Source: Sulfodiicoccus acidiphilus (GTDB taxonomy: Archaea > Thermoproteota > Thermoprotei_A > Sulfolobales > Sulfolobaceae). Taken from it: a DNA stretch of 64,000 bases. A program made the position numbers and the translations under genes. A model generated the notes under the pieces. That model made no database searches and was not told the DNA's origin. It saw nothing but the letters and a program-made list of their open reading frames with translations. The stretch lies in assembly GCF_003967175.1 (NCBI RefSeq), contig NZ_AP018553.1, forward strand, positions 1,449,982 through 1,513,981, in the 5' to 3' direction. This document shows positions 1-9,042 of the stretch, one piece after another. Position 1 is the first letter of the stretch, and each line of letters starts with the position of its first letter.

Positions 1-1
1 A

Positions 2-637
2 GTTGGGCACTTCCATGCCATGATCCTGCTCAGCATCGTCCCTGGAGCCATGGCCGTGTTCTACTACATGATGCCCATGCTGACTGGTAGAGAGTGGTAC
101 TCCAAGTCCATGGCGTGGGGACACTTCTGGGGTTACGTCGTCGGAGCGGCCATGATTTCGGTTGGCTTCGATCAGCTCGGACTATACGGTATTGTCAGAA
201 GATCTGAGATATATCCGAGGTTCCCCGCGGTAGTGGACGCCGAGGGACTCGTGACTGTGGGTGCGGTCCTAGCGGCAACAGCGACACTCCTATGGGGTCT
301 CAACGTCGTCATGACTGTCCTCAGAGGCAAGCTTGCCAACGTGGAGGGGCTACCACTGGATCAGGTAGTGGAGAAGGTGGGGGAGGAACTGTCGGCCCCC
401 ACAGTGCTGGCCAGCGTCTCTACACCAGTTAGGTCTGTACTCTCGGTGAGCAGGAGGGCCCTGAGCAGGGGTTACTCTCTGGGAGTGTTAGGAGCGGCCC
501 TGATAGTTGTAAGTTCCTTCGTGATAGCCTTCGCCCACAGTACTTACGACCTATACACCTGGACGTGGATAGTACTGTTGACGATTGGAATATTCCTGGT
601 CGCCATCCCAGTAATGAGGGACTCAAAGGCGGTGTGA
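2..637 (+). CDS. doxB: Heme-copper quinol oxidase subunit I, DoxB type (3' part)
   Basis: Catalytic subunit of a terminal oxidase that reduces oxygen at the cell membrane. Only the last 211 or so codons lie in the window; the reading frame is open from base 2. The visible part begins with the VGHFHAM helix of subunit I, followed by further hydrophobic helices (about residues 7-30, 37-60, 80-100 and 150-195) with the GAMAVFYYMMP stretch. It is followed after one base by a DoxC-like gene and then by a DoxE-like gene. This order and the sizes of the two following genes match the doxBCE operon known from Acidianus ambivalens, whose product is an aa3-type quinol oxidase. The family assignment is strong. 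The DoxB rather than SoxM/SoxB assignment rests mainly on the neighbours. Confidence 0.85.
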   Translation, partial: VGHFHAMILLSIVPGAMAVFYYMMPMLTGREWYSKSMAWGHFWGYVVGAAMISVGFDQLGLYGIVRRSEIYPRFPAVVDAEGLVTVGAVLAATATLLWGLNVVMTVLRGKLANVEGLPLDQVVEKVGEELSAPTVLASVSTPVRSVLSVSRRALSRGYSLGVLGAALIVVSSFVIAFAHSTYDLYTWTWIVLLTIGIFLVAIPVMRDSKAV

Positions 638-638
638 G

Positions 639-1667
639 GTGAGTGGAGTGGAACAGAGTACGAAGTGGGAATTAGGTTTCGTGGCGTTAGTGGTGATCCT
701 GTTTGGGGTGGTGATTGTGGCCACCGTACCTACCGACTACAGGGTTGGAGGAGTTCCCTCCTCCACGACCTTGGCCGAACAAGACCCAGGGAAGGTGATA
801 GAGACCCACGTTGAGCAACTGCAATACGTCTTCAACATTACTGAGAGAGGCGACGTGAACGGGAACTACTACAACCTCATAGTGGCCCACCAAGGCGACG
901 TGCTCAACTTGACCATGACCGCTCCACTACGTGATTCAGCCACGGGTAACTTCTACTTCCCAGACTACGCCGACCAGGTAGTCGACGACCAGATAGTCCC
1001 AGCCATGGTCTCTTACGACGCGCTCAGTGTGCCTCGGATCCCAGGTGCATACGCTTTCTTGGACGGGGAGTACGATGGACCGTGGTACACTTACCAGGTG
1101 GGATTGGTTCTAGTGCTCCCTCAGTCTGGGCTCTACTCTCCACAGGAGCTGTCTGCCTACGTAGCTCAGACAGACCAAGCCAAGGCTTCGGGGCTCTCAG
1201 GGGACAACTACAATCCCCCAGTGGTGTTCTACAACTCAACCTCACCAAACGTAGTGTTGGCTACAGATCCCTATGGTGTCTTCAACTCCTCCGTCCCTGG
1301 GCCGACTTTAGTTCTGAGGAACGGCTCAACCGCTTCCATAACGCTGTATTTTGCCCCACCTAGCCCGGTCCACAACTACTTAGTTACGTATGTTAATGGT
1401 AGACCTGTTGAAGTGACTAATATTAGTGTAGGCATTTACGGAGTGGAGTCAAACGGGGCGTTGGTGCCATTGGCACAAGCACCCATAGTTTACGGCTCTC
1501 CAATGCACTTCACAGTCGACGTTGACGGTCAATTCCCCGCCTACCTTTACGGTCTAGTGAAGCCAGTCTACAACAATTACGACCCCTACAACGAGTCGAG
1601 TCTGTTGGTTGGGGAGGATACCGGTCTCGTAATGGGTGCGTGGGGGGTTATCTTGGTGGAGGGATGA
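639..1667 (+). CDS. doxC: Terminal quinol oxidase subunit, DoxC type
   Basis: 342-residue protein with one N-terminal membrane anchor (about residues 12-30) and a long outward domain rich in Asn-x-Ser/Thr sites, as expected for an archaeal extracytoplasmic subunit. It starts at GTG one base after the doxB stop and ends with a 4-base ATGA overlap with the next gene, so the three genes are almost certainly translated together. The length agrees with the about 344 residues known for DoxC. I do not see the CuA ligands of a classical subunit II, which fits a quinol rather than cytochrome c oxidase. Identity is inferred from position and size as much as from sequence. Confidence 0.75.
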   Translation: MSGVEQSTKWELGFVALVVILFGVVIVATVPTDYRVGGVPSSTTLAEQDPGKVIETHVEQLQYVFNITERGDVNGNYYNLIVAHQGDVLNLTMTAPLRDSATGNFYFPDYADQVVDDQIVPAMVSYDALSVPRIPGAYAFLDGEYDGPWYTYQVGLVLVLPQSGLYSPQELSAYVAQTDQAKASGLSGDNYNPPVVFYNSTSPNVVLATDPYGVFNSSVPGPTLVLRNGSTASITLYFAPPSPVHNYLVTYVNGRPVEVTNISVGIYGVESNGALVPLAQAPIVYGSPMHFTVDVDGQFPAYLYGLVKPVYNNYDPYNESSLLVGEDTGLVMGAWGVILVEG

Positions 1668-1861
1668 AAATGAAGGAGTACAGCTTCTTTAAAGTTCTCG
1701 GCATAGGGTATGCCTTAGCATTGCTTCTGTTATTGTGGGAGATATTGGACGTGACCCTTCACAGAGCTGCCACTTCCATGGTTTTGCCCTTCACCGCGGC
1801 GGCGATAGTTGGGTTCGCGGCTTACTTCCTTTTCGTTTACTTCGCTCCTGAACGTAAGTAG
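1664..1861 (+). CDS. doxE: Small terminal oxidase subunit, DoxE type
   Basis: 65-residue membrane protein with two predicted helices (about residues 8-28 and 36-58) and a short charged tail ending in PERK. I chose the ATG at 1664, which overlaps the doxC stop by four bases, over an in-frame GTG at 1640; the resulting length is within one residue of the 64 known for DoxE. Last gene of the oxidase operon. The protein is too short for firm homology, so the name rests on operon position and size. Confidence 0.7.
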   Translation: MKMKEYSFFKVLGIGYALALLLLLWEILDVTLHRAATSMVLPFTAAAIVGFAAYFLFVYFAPERK

Positions 1862-1867
1862 CTAACG

Positions 1868-2052
1868 AGTTTCCCAACCTATGTATGGAACCTGGTTTTT
1901 AGGACAAGGAGGGAGTCGAAGTAGTGAGGCACTGAAAAATGTGGGGTAACCTTACCCACCGAAATGTTGGCCCTTTAACGAGAAAGGGTCATTATATAAC
2001 GACGTAGAGAAGCTGACTTCTTTTCAGTAGTTAAGAGTTCTCTTCACGTTTA
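1868..2052. other. Intergenic stretch before repeat C1
   Basis: No gene is visible. A short near-palindrome around 1941-1960 (GTGGGGTAA against TTACCCAC) could fold as a hairpin after the oxidase operon and might act as a transcript end. The stretch leads into repeat copy C1. Confidence 0.3.
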
Positions 2053-2360
2053 TCTTAACTTGGGTTCAAGGGTGGACCTCACCACCGAGGACGGAAGGTC
2101 CCCTTTGTTGATTTTAAATACTGGTCAGAAGGACGACGTCTAGGCTATGTTCACCGACGGAGCGACCTTCACCTAGATCCCTAAAAGCGAGGGTCCTCGA
2201 AGTACGCCTCCCGCCCCAAGGCCCTTAGCGGGCACCGAGTCTCGGGCGATCCTAAATCGGGGCCGGTCCTCAGTGCCCGTTGATCTCTCTACCCTTTGGG
2301 CGAAGAAGGAAATACCCACCGCGAGGTGGGAAGCCCCGTCCGTGATGACGGGATAAGTTC
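2053..2360 (+). repeat. IS200/IS605-derived non-coding repeat, family C copy 1
   Basis: Bases 2053-2324 are identical to 50353-50624, 272 bases with no mismatch. Beyond 2324 the two copies differ completely across the terminal hairpin and then meet again at a short end resembling GATAAGTTC. The right part (GAAATACCCACCGCGAGG followed by CCCCGTCCGTGATGACGGG) resembles the right end of family A elements. No tnpB with this left end is present in the window. The minus-strand reading frames inside it are taken as non-coding because their only support is the repeat itself. Probably a tnpB-less derivative that keeps both ends. Confidence 0.75.
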
Positions 2361-2580
2361 GTAGGGAAGGGATCAAGGAGAAGTGTAAAATTCCCTACTT
2401 CGAGGAGTTGTAGCCAGTCGTCACCACTTTGCATTTCATCCTTGCCGCAGATCTATCCACATCTAAACGCTAAACCTTTTTGAGTGAACGTTTTAACCTT
2501 GAGGAGCTAACTTTAATCAACCCTTCTGAAGTTAATACTTGCATACAAATGCACATACTTTTGTGTTTCTGTGTGCGAAG

Positions 2581-2603
2581 GGTTTTTTAACTAAAAAAGG
2601 AAG
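2581..2603 (+). promoter_or_regulatory. Promoter of the Lrs14-like gene
   Basis: A TTTTTTAA box centred near 2587 lies about 27 bases before the GTG at 2614, followed by an A-rich stretch. This is the usual spacing for a leaderless archaeal transcript. Confidence 0.5.
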
Positions 2604-2613
2604 ATGGATATAG

Positions 2614-3006
2614 GTGAATAAGATGGATAAGGTAAGACTTCAAGACGGGAGAGAAGTGGACGTCTACAGGCTGGCTGGCTTCCTTTACGGGCTATCAGCC
2701 AGTGACGTAGAGCTGCTCAAGGTGATCTTAGAGCAGCGTGAGGTGACCACGGAATACCTCGCTGAGAGGTTAAAAGTCACCAAGGCCTCCGTGAGCAAGG
2801 GATTGAACAACATATTAGATAGGGGACTGATAAGTAGAGACAGGGCCATGAGGAACGGTGGCAAGGGTAGACCAATCTACATATATAAGGCCGACAGGAA
2901 GCAGTTTCTGGCGAGGTTCGCTGACGATCTGCAGTCAATATCAGACCAAGTGAGGAAATCGCTAGAGGAGAAGGACGGCAAGAAACTAGTAACAGTACCC
3001 AACTAA
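2614..3006 (+). CDS. Lrs14-family winged-helix transcriptional regulator
   Basis: 130-residue DNA-binding protein. Residues about 30-90 form a winged helix: a recognition region TKASVSKGLNNILDRGL followed by a wing containing NGGKGRPIYIYK. The C-terminal helix (about 93-125) is of the type that makes the Lrs14 coiled-coil dimer. Length and layout fit the Lrs14 family, which is common in Sulfolobales, where some members control biofilm and motility. The start is GTG 2614; an ATG at 2623 is possible and would remove three residues. The gene is convergent with the DUF429 gene (six bases apart), so no target can be inferred from an operon. Confidence 0.8.
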   Translation: MNKMDKVRLQDGREVDVYRLAGFLYGLSASDVELLKVILEQREVTTEYLAERLKVTKASVSKGLNNILDRGLISRDRAMRNGGKGRPIYIYKADRKQFLARFADDLQSISDQVRKSLEEKDGKKLVTVPN

Positions 3007-3011
3007 GTTTC

Positions 3012-3512
3012 TTAAACCCTGAAGGTATACATTCCGTTTTCAATCTCTTTTAGTTCTATTTTGATTCCCTTAGGGATTAGGTGGATCTCTCCGTCCTCTG
3101 CCGTGATACGTAGGGTCATTTTGTTCAAGTAAAGGACGTACGTCAAGGCACATATTGCCGCGTCGAAGTGGTCCTTATATCCTTCCACCTTCAATACCAA
3201 GTTCTTCTCGGATGTGGTAGGGTGGGTCTCAATCAGTGAGAGCTTAGATGATAACTTCATTGCCCTCTCCACAAGTTTGGGCATCCAAGAGGGAGGGAGC
3301 AATCTGGCTCCCACCCGCATGGCCATTCTGTCCACTTTCCTGAAGCCTGAGGCTCTAGTCAGAGGTGCGTCTATAGCTCCCGCATCGCCACACAGCTCGA
3401 TAATTTCCTCGTCCTTCCATACGTCGTGAACTTCGATGAACTCGCCCCGGATCACCGCGACAGACGAAGGTCTAACTACCGCCAGGTCTATCCCACAGAA
3501 TCGCCTAATCAA
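3012..3512 (-). CDS. DUF429 family protein (predicted RNase H-fold)
   Basis: 166-residue protein with the features of DUF429: an N-terminal GIDLA strand (residues 7-11), an AIDAPL motif near residue 46, an RKVDRMAMRVG segment, an ETHP motif near 95, and a C-terminal KDHFDAAICALT helix carrying an acidic residue. In RNase H-like folds these acidic positions sit at the active site, but no activity is established for this family as far as I know. It stands alone, convergent with the Lrs14-like gene, with repeats behind it. Confidence 0.75.
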   Translation of the reverse strand: MIRRFCGIDLAVVRPSSVAVIRGEFIEVHDVWKDEEIIELCGDAGAIDAPLTRASGFRKVDRMAMRVGARLLPPSWMPKLVERAMKLSSKLSLIETHPTTSEKNLVLKVEGYKDHFDAAICALTYVLYLNKMTLRITAEDGEIHLIPKGIKIELKEIENGMYTFRV

Positions 3513-3649
3513 AAAGTAGCCCGGTAAAATATTCCCCCCGTGGACAAAAAGGTTGAGTTAGCTTTCTAGCGCCTTGAAGCGTATCAGCTACGTCCTTTGA
3601 CATTTCGAGTGCGCGGCGTGAGTGTATAGCAGTTCTTTACAAATTATGA
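3513..3649. other. Intergenic stretch without visible gene
   Basis: No open frame with family resemblance. It precedes repeat copy B1, which starts after a TTTAC pentamer at about 3636-3640. Confidence 0.3.
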
Positions 3650-3954
3650 GTTTAAGGGAGGGGAAAGCCCAGCAGCGAAGTCGCCGCTCAATTAAATAAT
3701 TTTTTAGATTTTTCCTTGTAAAGTTAAGAATGCTTCTCTTTACCTTACCGAGAACTCAACTTGACCGAGGAGCAACTAGTACCACCCTCTTTCGCAGTTC
3801 TCTTCTCACACGGAGTTATAGCTTAACAACGAAAGTCCACAGTGTTCAAATTGGGCGGTCTCCAGCTTTTTCTCTGCTCCTTCGAGAGGTGAAACCCCCG
3901 AACCGACGGTGGGAACGACTAACAGCTCCGAGGGAACCCATCTGGGGAGGTCAG
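3650..3954 (+). repeat. IS605-derived non-coding repeat, family B copy 1 (diverged)
   Basis: Starts with GAGTTTAAGGGAGGGGAAAGC and ends with GGGGAGGTCAG. It contains the family B core CCCGAACCGACGGTGGGAACGAC. The left end follows a TTTAC, as in other family B copies. More degenerate than copies B2, B5 and B6. Confidence 0.55.
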
Positions 3955-4190
3955 AAAAGATGGAAATCCTCGTCATTCGAAGCGTGGACAATAGTTCAAA
4001 CGCGGCCCTCTGAAACAGTTTCTAGATAACACTACCCACGCTCCTCGCCTCTACAGGCATTTCTCCTCTCAACGACAGAGGATCCTCCACGATCTGCGAG
4101 TCTCAGCATCCAACTAGACCACCTCGATGTCACCTAGAACTAGGAGTTCATCCTGAATCTGCTGTCCTGCCTTAAGTCCGTGGATTAGAT

Positions 4191-4481
4191 AAGATCCAAG
4201 GCCTCGCCCCTCCCTGGGACGATTCGCGATCTTCCCAGGTTTACTTCGACCACGCTGACGGCGCCCCTTCTCCGGCTCGATCGAGTACTTAACTGAGGGA
4301 GGAACGACTACCGTCTCCCTTTCCCACTAAGGGACTGAACTTCGCGGACGAAAGTCCCACCTTCGAGTGGGGTCCCTCCCCGATCCACTCTACTGCCCAC
4401 CAGGGATGTGAACCCGAACCGACGGTGGAAACGACGAACTACCCCACGGAGTAACCCTCTGCGAGGCGGGGAGGAAGTCAG
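4191..4481 (+). repeat. IS605-derived non-coding repeat, family B copy 2
   Basis: Nearly identical to 59404-59696. The only differences I see are a two-base indel with local changes after GACGAAAGTC and one substitution in the GACGGTGG(A/G)AACGACG core. Ends in GGCGGGGAGGAAGTCAG, the same right end as the tnpB element at 41.5-42.7 kb, but carries no tnpB. The long G-quartet-like left end seen in copies B3 and B5 is reduced here. Confidence 0.75.
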
Positions 4482-4833
4482 CTAGAGCTGAAGGCTTGAA
4501 AACGGTGCCGTGTTGGAGGTGGTTGAGAGCAAAACCTCCAAGCGCTATGCCTTCCATAGTGTGGAGGTAGGGAAGAATCTTAGAGCTACGGGGAAAAACC
4601 CTTCAATCGCAGACTAAATTCCGACTTGATCGGAAACTCGGAGGAGGCTTCAGTATCTCTAAGGTAGGAGACAACTGACCTTTGCCTTTCCTTAAACAGT
4701 GCCAGAAGCATATCGGGTTGGGAGGACGTTCCTCGCCATATGCACCTAGTTCCCGCTAAATGGGAGAGAGAAATTGTGAAGCACATCTGTCCACTGGTAG
4801 GTTTTTAATTCTCCGTTTCTAAAACTCGTTAAA
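4482..4833. other. Intergenic stretch without clear gene
   Basis: About 350 bases. I see no recognisable protein in any frame; a few short open frames have no supporting start context. The right end contains the promoter of the next gene. Confidence 0.3.
4803..4812 (+). promoter_or_regulatory. TATA box of the 97-residue protein gene
   Basis: TTTTTAATTC about 26 bases before the ATG at 4834, which suggests a leaderless transcript and supports this small gene. Confidence 0.45.
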
Positions 4834-5127
4834 ATGGGCGTAATCGTTAGGAAGATACACACGAAGAAGGACGGCGGAAACGTTTGGCTCAGGGTCACCG
4901 AAGAACCCCCTAGCATGAAGAACGAGAACCCATCAGACGGGTACTTCTTCGTGAGGGTGGGCGACGATTCGGGGGACAAAGTGATAAGACTGTCGGACGA
5001 GGAAGCGCTAGATGTAGCTCAAAGGATCCTCGAGTCCTACAGGAGGCATGTGAAGATATACGAAAAACTAGAGGATGAGAGCTATAGGATGTACAAGATG
5101 AAGTCTGACGAGAATGAGGAAGACTAG
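4834..5127 (+). CDS. Conserved-looking small acidic protein, function unknown
   Basis: 97 residues, charged, no membrane segment. The first part (1-50) looks like a small beta-rich domain containing NVWLRVTEEP and GYFFVRVGDD; residues 53-90 form a long amphipathic helix beginning LSDEEALDVAQRILES. Good leaderless promoter spacing and codon use like the neighbours support it as a real gene. It overlaps the prepilin peptidase gene tail to tail by four bases. I do not recognise the family. Confidence 0.6.
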   Translation: MGVIVRKIHTKKDGGNVWLRVTEEPPSMKNENPSDGYFFVRVGDDSGDKVIRLSDEEALDVAQRILESYRRHVKIYEKLEDESYRMYKMKSDENEED

Positions 5128-5834
5128 ACTGGAAGCCCAACCATCAGAGAGAAAACGTAGGCCGCCAACATGAAGGTCAGTACGGGAACCCCCCACGCGA
5201 CCCATATGTAGGTGTCGTTACCGATCTTGCCTTGCTCAAGTAGTAAACGGAAGGTTTCCCTCCACTTGGAATCGTCTTCGTCTACTGAGAACGTAGTTCT
5301 AAGCTTCAGGTTCCCGTCCTCCGTGATCTCGGTGAGCGGAAATAGGAACTTCGATCTCAGGAACTCCTCCACCGTGATCCTTCTCCCTGAGAAGGCCAAA
5401 GGGAGCCTCTTAAACCAGGGTAACCCTGAGGTGTACCTGAAGTTTCTGCCTAAGTTTAAGACCCCGGCAACTGCTATGGCGATGGCGGTGTAGAGCAGAA
5501 CTGTCAGGCCCTCAAGTCCTCGTCCTGACAGATTCGGGAACAGGAAGGGGTGGGTTACTGGGTTAAGGGCCCCGACGAGAGTGGCACATATGACGTCAGC
5601 ACCCCCTAAGAGACTGAATCTGTACATGGCGTAAGTTGTCATCCCAGTAGCGACGACCGAATATGTGTATACTAAAGGTGAGAACGATCCCCACTGGAAG
5701 TAGACCAAGGCCAGTAGAGGGAGGTAATAGAGCCATACCGCATCATTGACCTCCCTACTCCTCAAGTCCAGAACTGCAACGTGGACTAGCATGGCAGTGG
5801 TACCCAACACCTGTATCAAGTAAATTAACCACAT
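5124..5834 (-). CDS. pibD: Class III signal (prepilin) peptidase, PibD-like
   Basis: 236-residue membrane protein, the same length as the well-studied Sulfolobus PibD. It cleaves the class III signal peptides of archaellins, type IV pilins and sugar-binding proteins at the membrane. The two catalytic aspartates expected for this A24 aspartic protease family are visible: one in VLDLRSREVND (residue about 23) and one in the LLGGADV motif (about 79). Helices run at about 3-20, 33-50, 55-72, 78-90, 108-128 and 212-232, with a cytosolic domain between 130 and 205. Single gene, convergent with the upstream small protein. Confidence 0.88.
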   Translation of the reverse strand: MWLIYLIQVLGTTAMLVHVAVLDLRSREVNDAVWLYYLPLLALVYFQWGSFSPLVYTYSVVATGMTTYAMYRFSLLGGADVICATLVGALNPVTHPFLFPNLSGRGLEGLTVLLYTAIAIAVAGVLNLGRNFRYTSGLPWFKRLPLAFSGRRITVEEFLRSKFLFPLTEITEDGNLKLRTTFSVDEDDSKWRETFRLLLEQGKIGNDTYIWVAWGVPVLTFMLAAYVFSLMVGLPV

Positions 5835-6093
5835 GGCAGGAAGCTCCCCTCACTCTGCCTAGCTTCGAGGCTGTCAGAGAGCTAGATACCCCGAGGAAAT
5901 AAAGTGTTTCTAGTTATAAAACCGCTTCTATTGCAGCTAGGAGACAACGTTTTGGGGTAAAGAGCTATTGTGCGAATTAGTTCTGAACTTCGGCACCCCT
6001 TTTTTGTGTAAGTTCCTTGCGTCAAACCTAAACTCTATCGAGGATCTCTGGCAGAAACGCTTAAAGGGGAAACACACCTCCATATACTATCAT

Positions 6094-6231
6094 ATGATAG
6101 TTAAAATAACCGTGAAACATCCCATCATGAGGGATGGGACGAGGGTGTTCTGGATGGAGGCCAAGGACATGGAGGATGCGATGAGACAGGTGAGGGGACT
6201 ACCGATAGAGAGGATGGAAGTGGTGGGCTGA
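6094..6231 (+). CDS. Very small protein, function unknown
   Basis: 45 residues beginning MIVKITVKHP. I prefer the ATG at 6094 to an upstream in-frame start at 5968 because the extra 42 residues look random and a TTAAA box lies at about 6061, near the right distance. The chain looks like one beta-alpha-beta unit (strands at 2-8 and 16-22, helix DMEDAMRQV, strand MEVVG). No family recognised. It could also be a chance frame. Confidence 0.35.
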   Translation: MIVKITVKHPIMRDGTRVFWMEAKDMEDAMRQVRGLPIERMEVVG

Positions 6232-6262
6232 ACTTAATTAATTCGAAGTACAATTCTACTGT

Positions 6263-7242
6263 ATGGAAGTTGTGGTTCTTGGATGTAGAAAGTTCGGAAA
6301 GGTGCACCTCCGTGCCCTTTCGTCGCTCAAAGTCCCTTACAGTATAATGGAGAGGAACCCAGACGTTCTGAAGGACTGTGCGTCCACGTTCTCACCCCTA
6401 AGAACCTTCAGCTCTATCGATGAAGTTCTAAGGTCTAACGCTGACGTGGTCGACGTGGTCTTGCCGCATAACTTGCACAGACAGGTCGTAGTGGAGGCGT
6501 TGAAAGCAGGGAAACACGTCCTGGTTGAGAAGCCCATAGCTACAACGGTTGAAGAAGGTGAGGACATGATCAAGGCATCTAAGGAGTATCGTAGAAAGTT
6601 CATGGTGGCGGAGCAGTACTTCTTCGACCCGACCGTGAAGGCGGTATCCTCCATGATAAGGGAAGGTAAATTGGGTAAGGTCCACACCATCGTAGTTAGG
6701 GACCAGAGGTTTTACGACCACACAGGGTGGAGGACAGATCCCACTGTAATGGGAGGAGGCGCGCTCATCGACGGTGGGATCCACTACGTCGACACTATCC
6801 TGAACTTCGGAGGGGACTACGAGGGCCTGACTGCTTCGGTGAGCCACGTGGGGTCCACCCTCAAGGGGAGGACAACACGGTGGCATTCTTCAAGTTTAGG
6901 TCTGGGGCCGCTGGCGTACTTCTATACTCTTGGGCCTACAGAGGGAATCCCGTTCTCCCAGGCTTCGAGGTCATAGGGGAAGAGGGAACTGTGTACGAGG
7001 ACGTGACCACGAGGTCTCAGGCCGATTTCGTAGATCCGTCTAGGACGACCGCGTACGGTCTTCCCGTCCTCAATGGGAAGAAGGTGGAGGTGAAGACTTA
7101 CGACGTCTTCCAGGAGGAGATAGGCTCCTTCATCAGGGCTGTGGAGAGGGACGAGCCAGTTCCGATGCCACCCGAGTTGGCACTGAGGGACCTCAAGGCT
7201 GTGTTGGACGTCTACAGAATTGCTGGGTACAGTCCGCGCTAA
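6263..7242 (+). CDS. Gfo/Idh/MocA family sugar dehydrogenase (frame broken once)
   Basis: NAD(P)-dependent oxidoreductase of the glucose-fructose oxidoreductase/inositol dehydrogenase family. The N-terminal Rossmann part shows VLGCRKFGKVHL, then VVLPHNLHRQVVVEALKAG and the family hallmark VLVEKPIA at residues about 90-97; the C-terminal half includes GGGALIDGGIHYVDT with the catalytic-type His. The frame is open to about 6868 and continues in another frame from there to 7242. Adding one G to the GGGG run at 6865-6868 joins the halves as TLKGEDNTVAFFKF and gives 326 residues, a normal family length. I read this as a probable sequence error. The substrate is unknown. Confidence 0.75.
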
Positions 7243-7272
7243 CTTTATAGTGATGCCTAGCCTCACGGAACT

Positions 7273-7893
7273 GTGGATAGGTACAAGGCTGGGGCTTTCC
7301 TCGCGTTTCTCTTCGCCGCCCTCACTGTGTTGGTGAAAGTCCTCTCCGAGCCTAAAGTTCCAGGTAACATCCTCATCTTCCACCTCATCAATGACGCTCA
7401 AGTTCCGGCCCTCAATCCAGTCATGGTTTTCCTTTCCCTATACGGCAGGGAGTACGTGTGGATACCTGTGGTGGCCATCCTTTTCTTTTTCAGGAGGAGA
7501 GCCTCCATGATAATGGCTTCCGCCTTCATCGCGGATATAGTATTGGGTGAGGGATTGAAGTACGCAGTGGCTCAGCTGAGGCCCTTCCTTTACGTAAGCG
7601 CCCACCTTCTGGTACCTCCACCCCACGACTTCAGTTACCCCTCGGGACACGCCCTCATAGTCTCCACCGGAGCAGTGGTGTCCTACTATACTCTGCCTAG
7701 GTGGGCTTGGATCCCCCTCATGGTCGAGGCGGTGGCCGTGAGCTACTCCCGAGTGTACGTCGGAGTTCACTGGCCGGCCGACGTCCTCGGAGGGTGGTTG
7801 TTGGGAACTGCGGTCGCTCAGCTCTCCTTCCTCTTGGAGAACTTCAAGTGGTATAGGTCCTTAGAGAGAGCGCTGAAGGCCAGGGAACAGTGA
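7273..7893 (+). CDS. PAP2-family lipid phosphatase (SepP-like)
   Basis: 206-residue membrane phosphatase. The three PAP2 motifs are intact: KYAVAQLRP (about residue 97), YPSGHA (about 120) and SRVYVGVHWPADVLGG (about 156-171) with the catalytic His. Five to six helices surround them. In Sulfolobales a PAP2 enzyme of this kind, SepP, dephosphorylates dolichyl pyrophosphate to recycle the lipid carrier of N-glycosylation; that role here is by family analogy. Starts at GTG 7273. It follows the Gfo/Idh gene by 30 bases, and its 3' end overlaps the dead ABC ATPase on the other strand. Confidence 0.82.
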   Translation: MDRYKAGAFLAFLFAALTVLVKVLSEPKVPGNILIFHLINDAQVPALNPVMVFLSLYGREYVWIPVVAILFFFRRRASMIMASAFIADIVLGEGLKYAVAQLRPFLYVSAHLLVPPPHDFSYPSGHALIVSTGAVVSYYTLPRWAWIPLMVEAVAVSYSRVYVGVHWPADVLGGWLLGTAVAQLSFLLENFKWYRSLERALKAREQ

Positions 7894-8790
7894 CTCGCTT
7901 CTTCCTCACGAAGCATGCGACCTGCCTATCTCTCACGTCCTCCAGTCTAGGTTCGCCAGTTCTACAACCCTCAACAGCCAAGGGGCATTTGGAGTGGAAC
8001 TTACATCCGGTCGCGGAGGGACCTCTATCCAAGGCCTTAATCTGCTCCTTCACATCGGAGAGCGAAGGGACCGAGTGCATGAGTTGTGAAGTGTAGGGGC
8101 TCCCTCAACACCTTCTTCGCTGGTTCAGCTTCCGCCACCCTCCCCGAAAAATGACCGCAACCATGTCGACCATGTACGCTGGCACAGCTACGTTGTGGGT
8201 TGCGACGAGGTAACTAGTTCCCTTCCTCTCCTAAATGTCTAGGAAGAGGTTGAGGACCTGGACCTGCATCGACACGTAGAAGTTGGACGTAGGCTCGTCC
8301 AATATCAGGTACTTGAGCGAGCCTATGATCGCCCTCGCTATGGATATCCTCTGTCCTCCAGAGAACTCGAGGGGGTACCTGAACCTCACCTCTGGGTCAA
8401 GGCCCACCACCTCCAAGGCTTTGCTCACCTTTTCCTCCACTTCACTCTCCCCTGCCGCCGCCAACTGCTCTGCCACCCCGTCGCCCATCCTCATCCTGCG
8501 ACGAGTAAGGGTCCTGAAGGAGGACTTGCATGTATCTCCTTAGCGGCCTCGGCTTGTACTTCTCGGCCTTAGTTACATCGATCCCCATGAACTCTATCCT
8601 CCCTGACGTCGGCCTGCGCAGTCTCAGTGTGGCTAATCCCAATGTGGACTTTCCCGAGCCCGATTCACCTATCAGAGCTAAGGTCTCCCCGCCCTTCACG
8701 TTGGACCCCCGCAGCCCTCACTTCCCTCCTATCCTACACGTCACGTGGAGGTCCTCCACCCTGAGTAGGTCAGTGTAGGTGACAGGCAAC
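7844..8790 (-). pseudogene. Oligopeptide/dipeptide ABC transporter ATPase, OppF/DppF type (dead)
   Basis: Broken remains of a nucleotide-binding subunit. On the minus strand the pieces occur in the correct order in different frames: LLRVEDLHVT, a TGA stop, then ETLALIGESGSGKST (Walker A, near 8650), QVLLQDPYSS (Q-loop), LEFSGGQRISIARA (signature, near 8350), YLILDEPTS (Walker B), a stop, then YLVATHNVAVPAYM (H-loop, near 8190), and finally an oligo_HPY-type tail with GCKFHSKCPLAVEGC and VACF. At least three frameshifts and two stops are needed, so this is decay and not one sequencing error. No permease or binding protein remains nearby. Confidence 0.85.
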
Positions 8791-9042
8791 CTTCTTCCCC
8801 TTCATTACCATGACGCTCTAGACCGGGTGAGTTCTCGAAACGTTCAAGCGAGGGTCCACGAGGTATCCCTCCGCTAACCTGTGAGCACCGACCTAGGGTC
8901 GGGATGGTTCTCTGAGCTCCTTAAACTCCCACCTCTACCCGTTGGACAAGGTGGAGCCATGAAGTGGAAGGTCCGTCATGAGGGCGAGGTAAGTTCACTG
9001 GCCTTACGAAAGTTGTTAATCCCGAGGATAAGGAGGATCCTA
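8791..9042. other. Non-coding stretch, possible further ABC remnant
   Basis: About 250 bases without a credible gene. It could hold more of the dead transporter locus (the partner ATPase would be expected here), but I cannot recognise a motif. Confidence 0.3.

Noticed and set aside
2173..2376. Minus-strand open frame inside repeat C1, similar to one at 50473-50703
   Set aside because: The similarity comes only from the repeated DNA; there is no promoter, the ends differ, and the composition is repeat-like.
6860..6870. Programmed frameshifting in the Gfo/Idh gene and the three similar cases
   Set aside because: The sites share only a G run, with no slippery heptamer or downstream structure seen; missing bases in the assembly explain all four more simply.
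6428..6886. Minus-strand frames inside the Gfo/Idh gene
   Set aside because: They are antisense to clearly conserved protein motifs.
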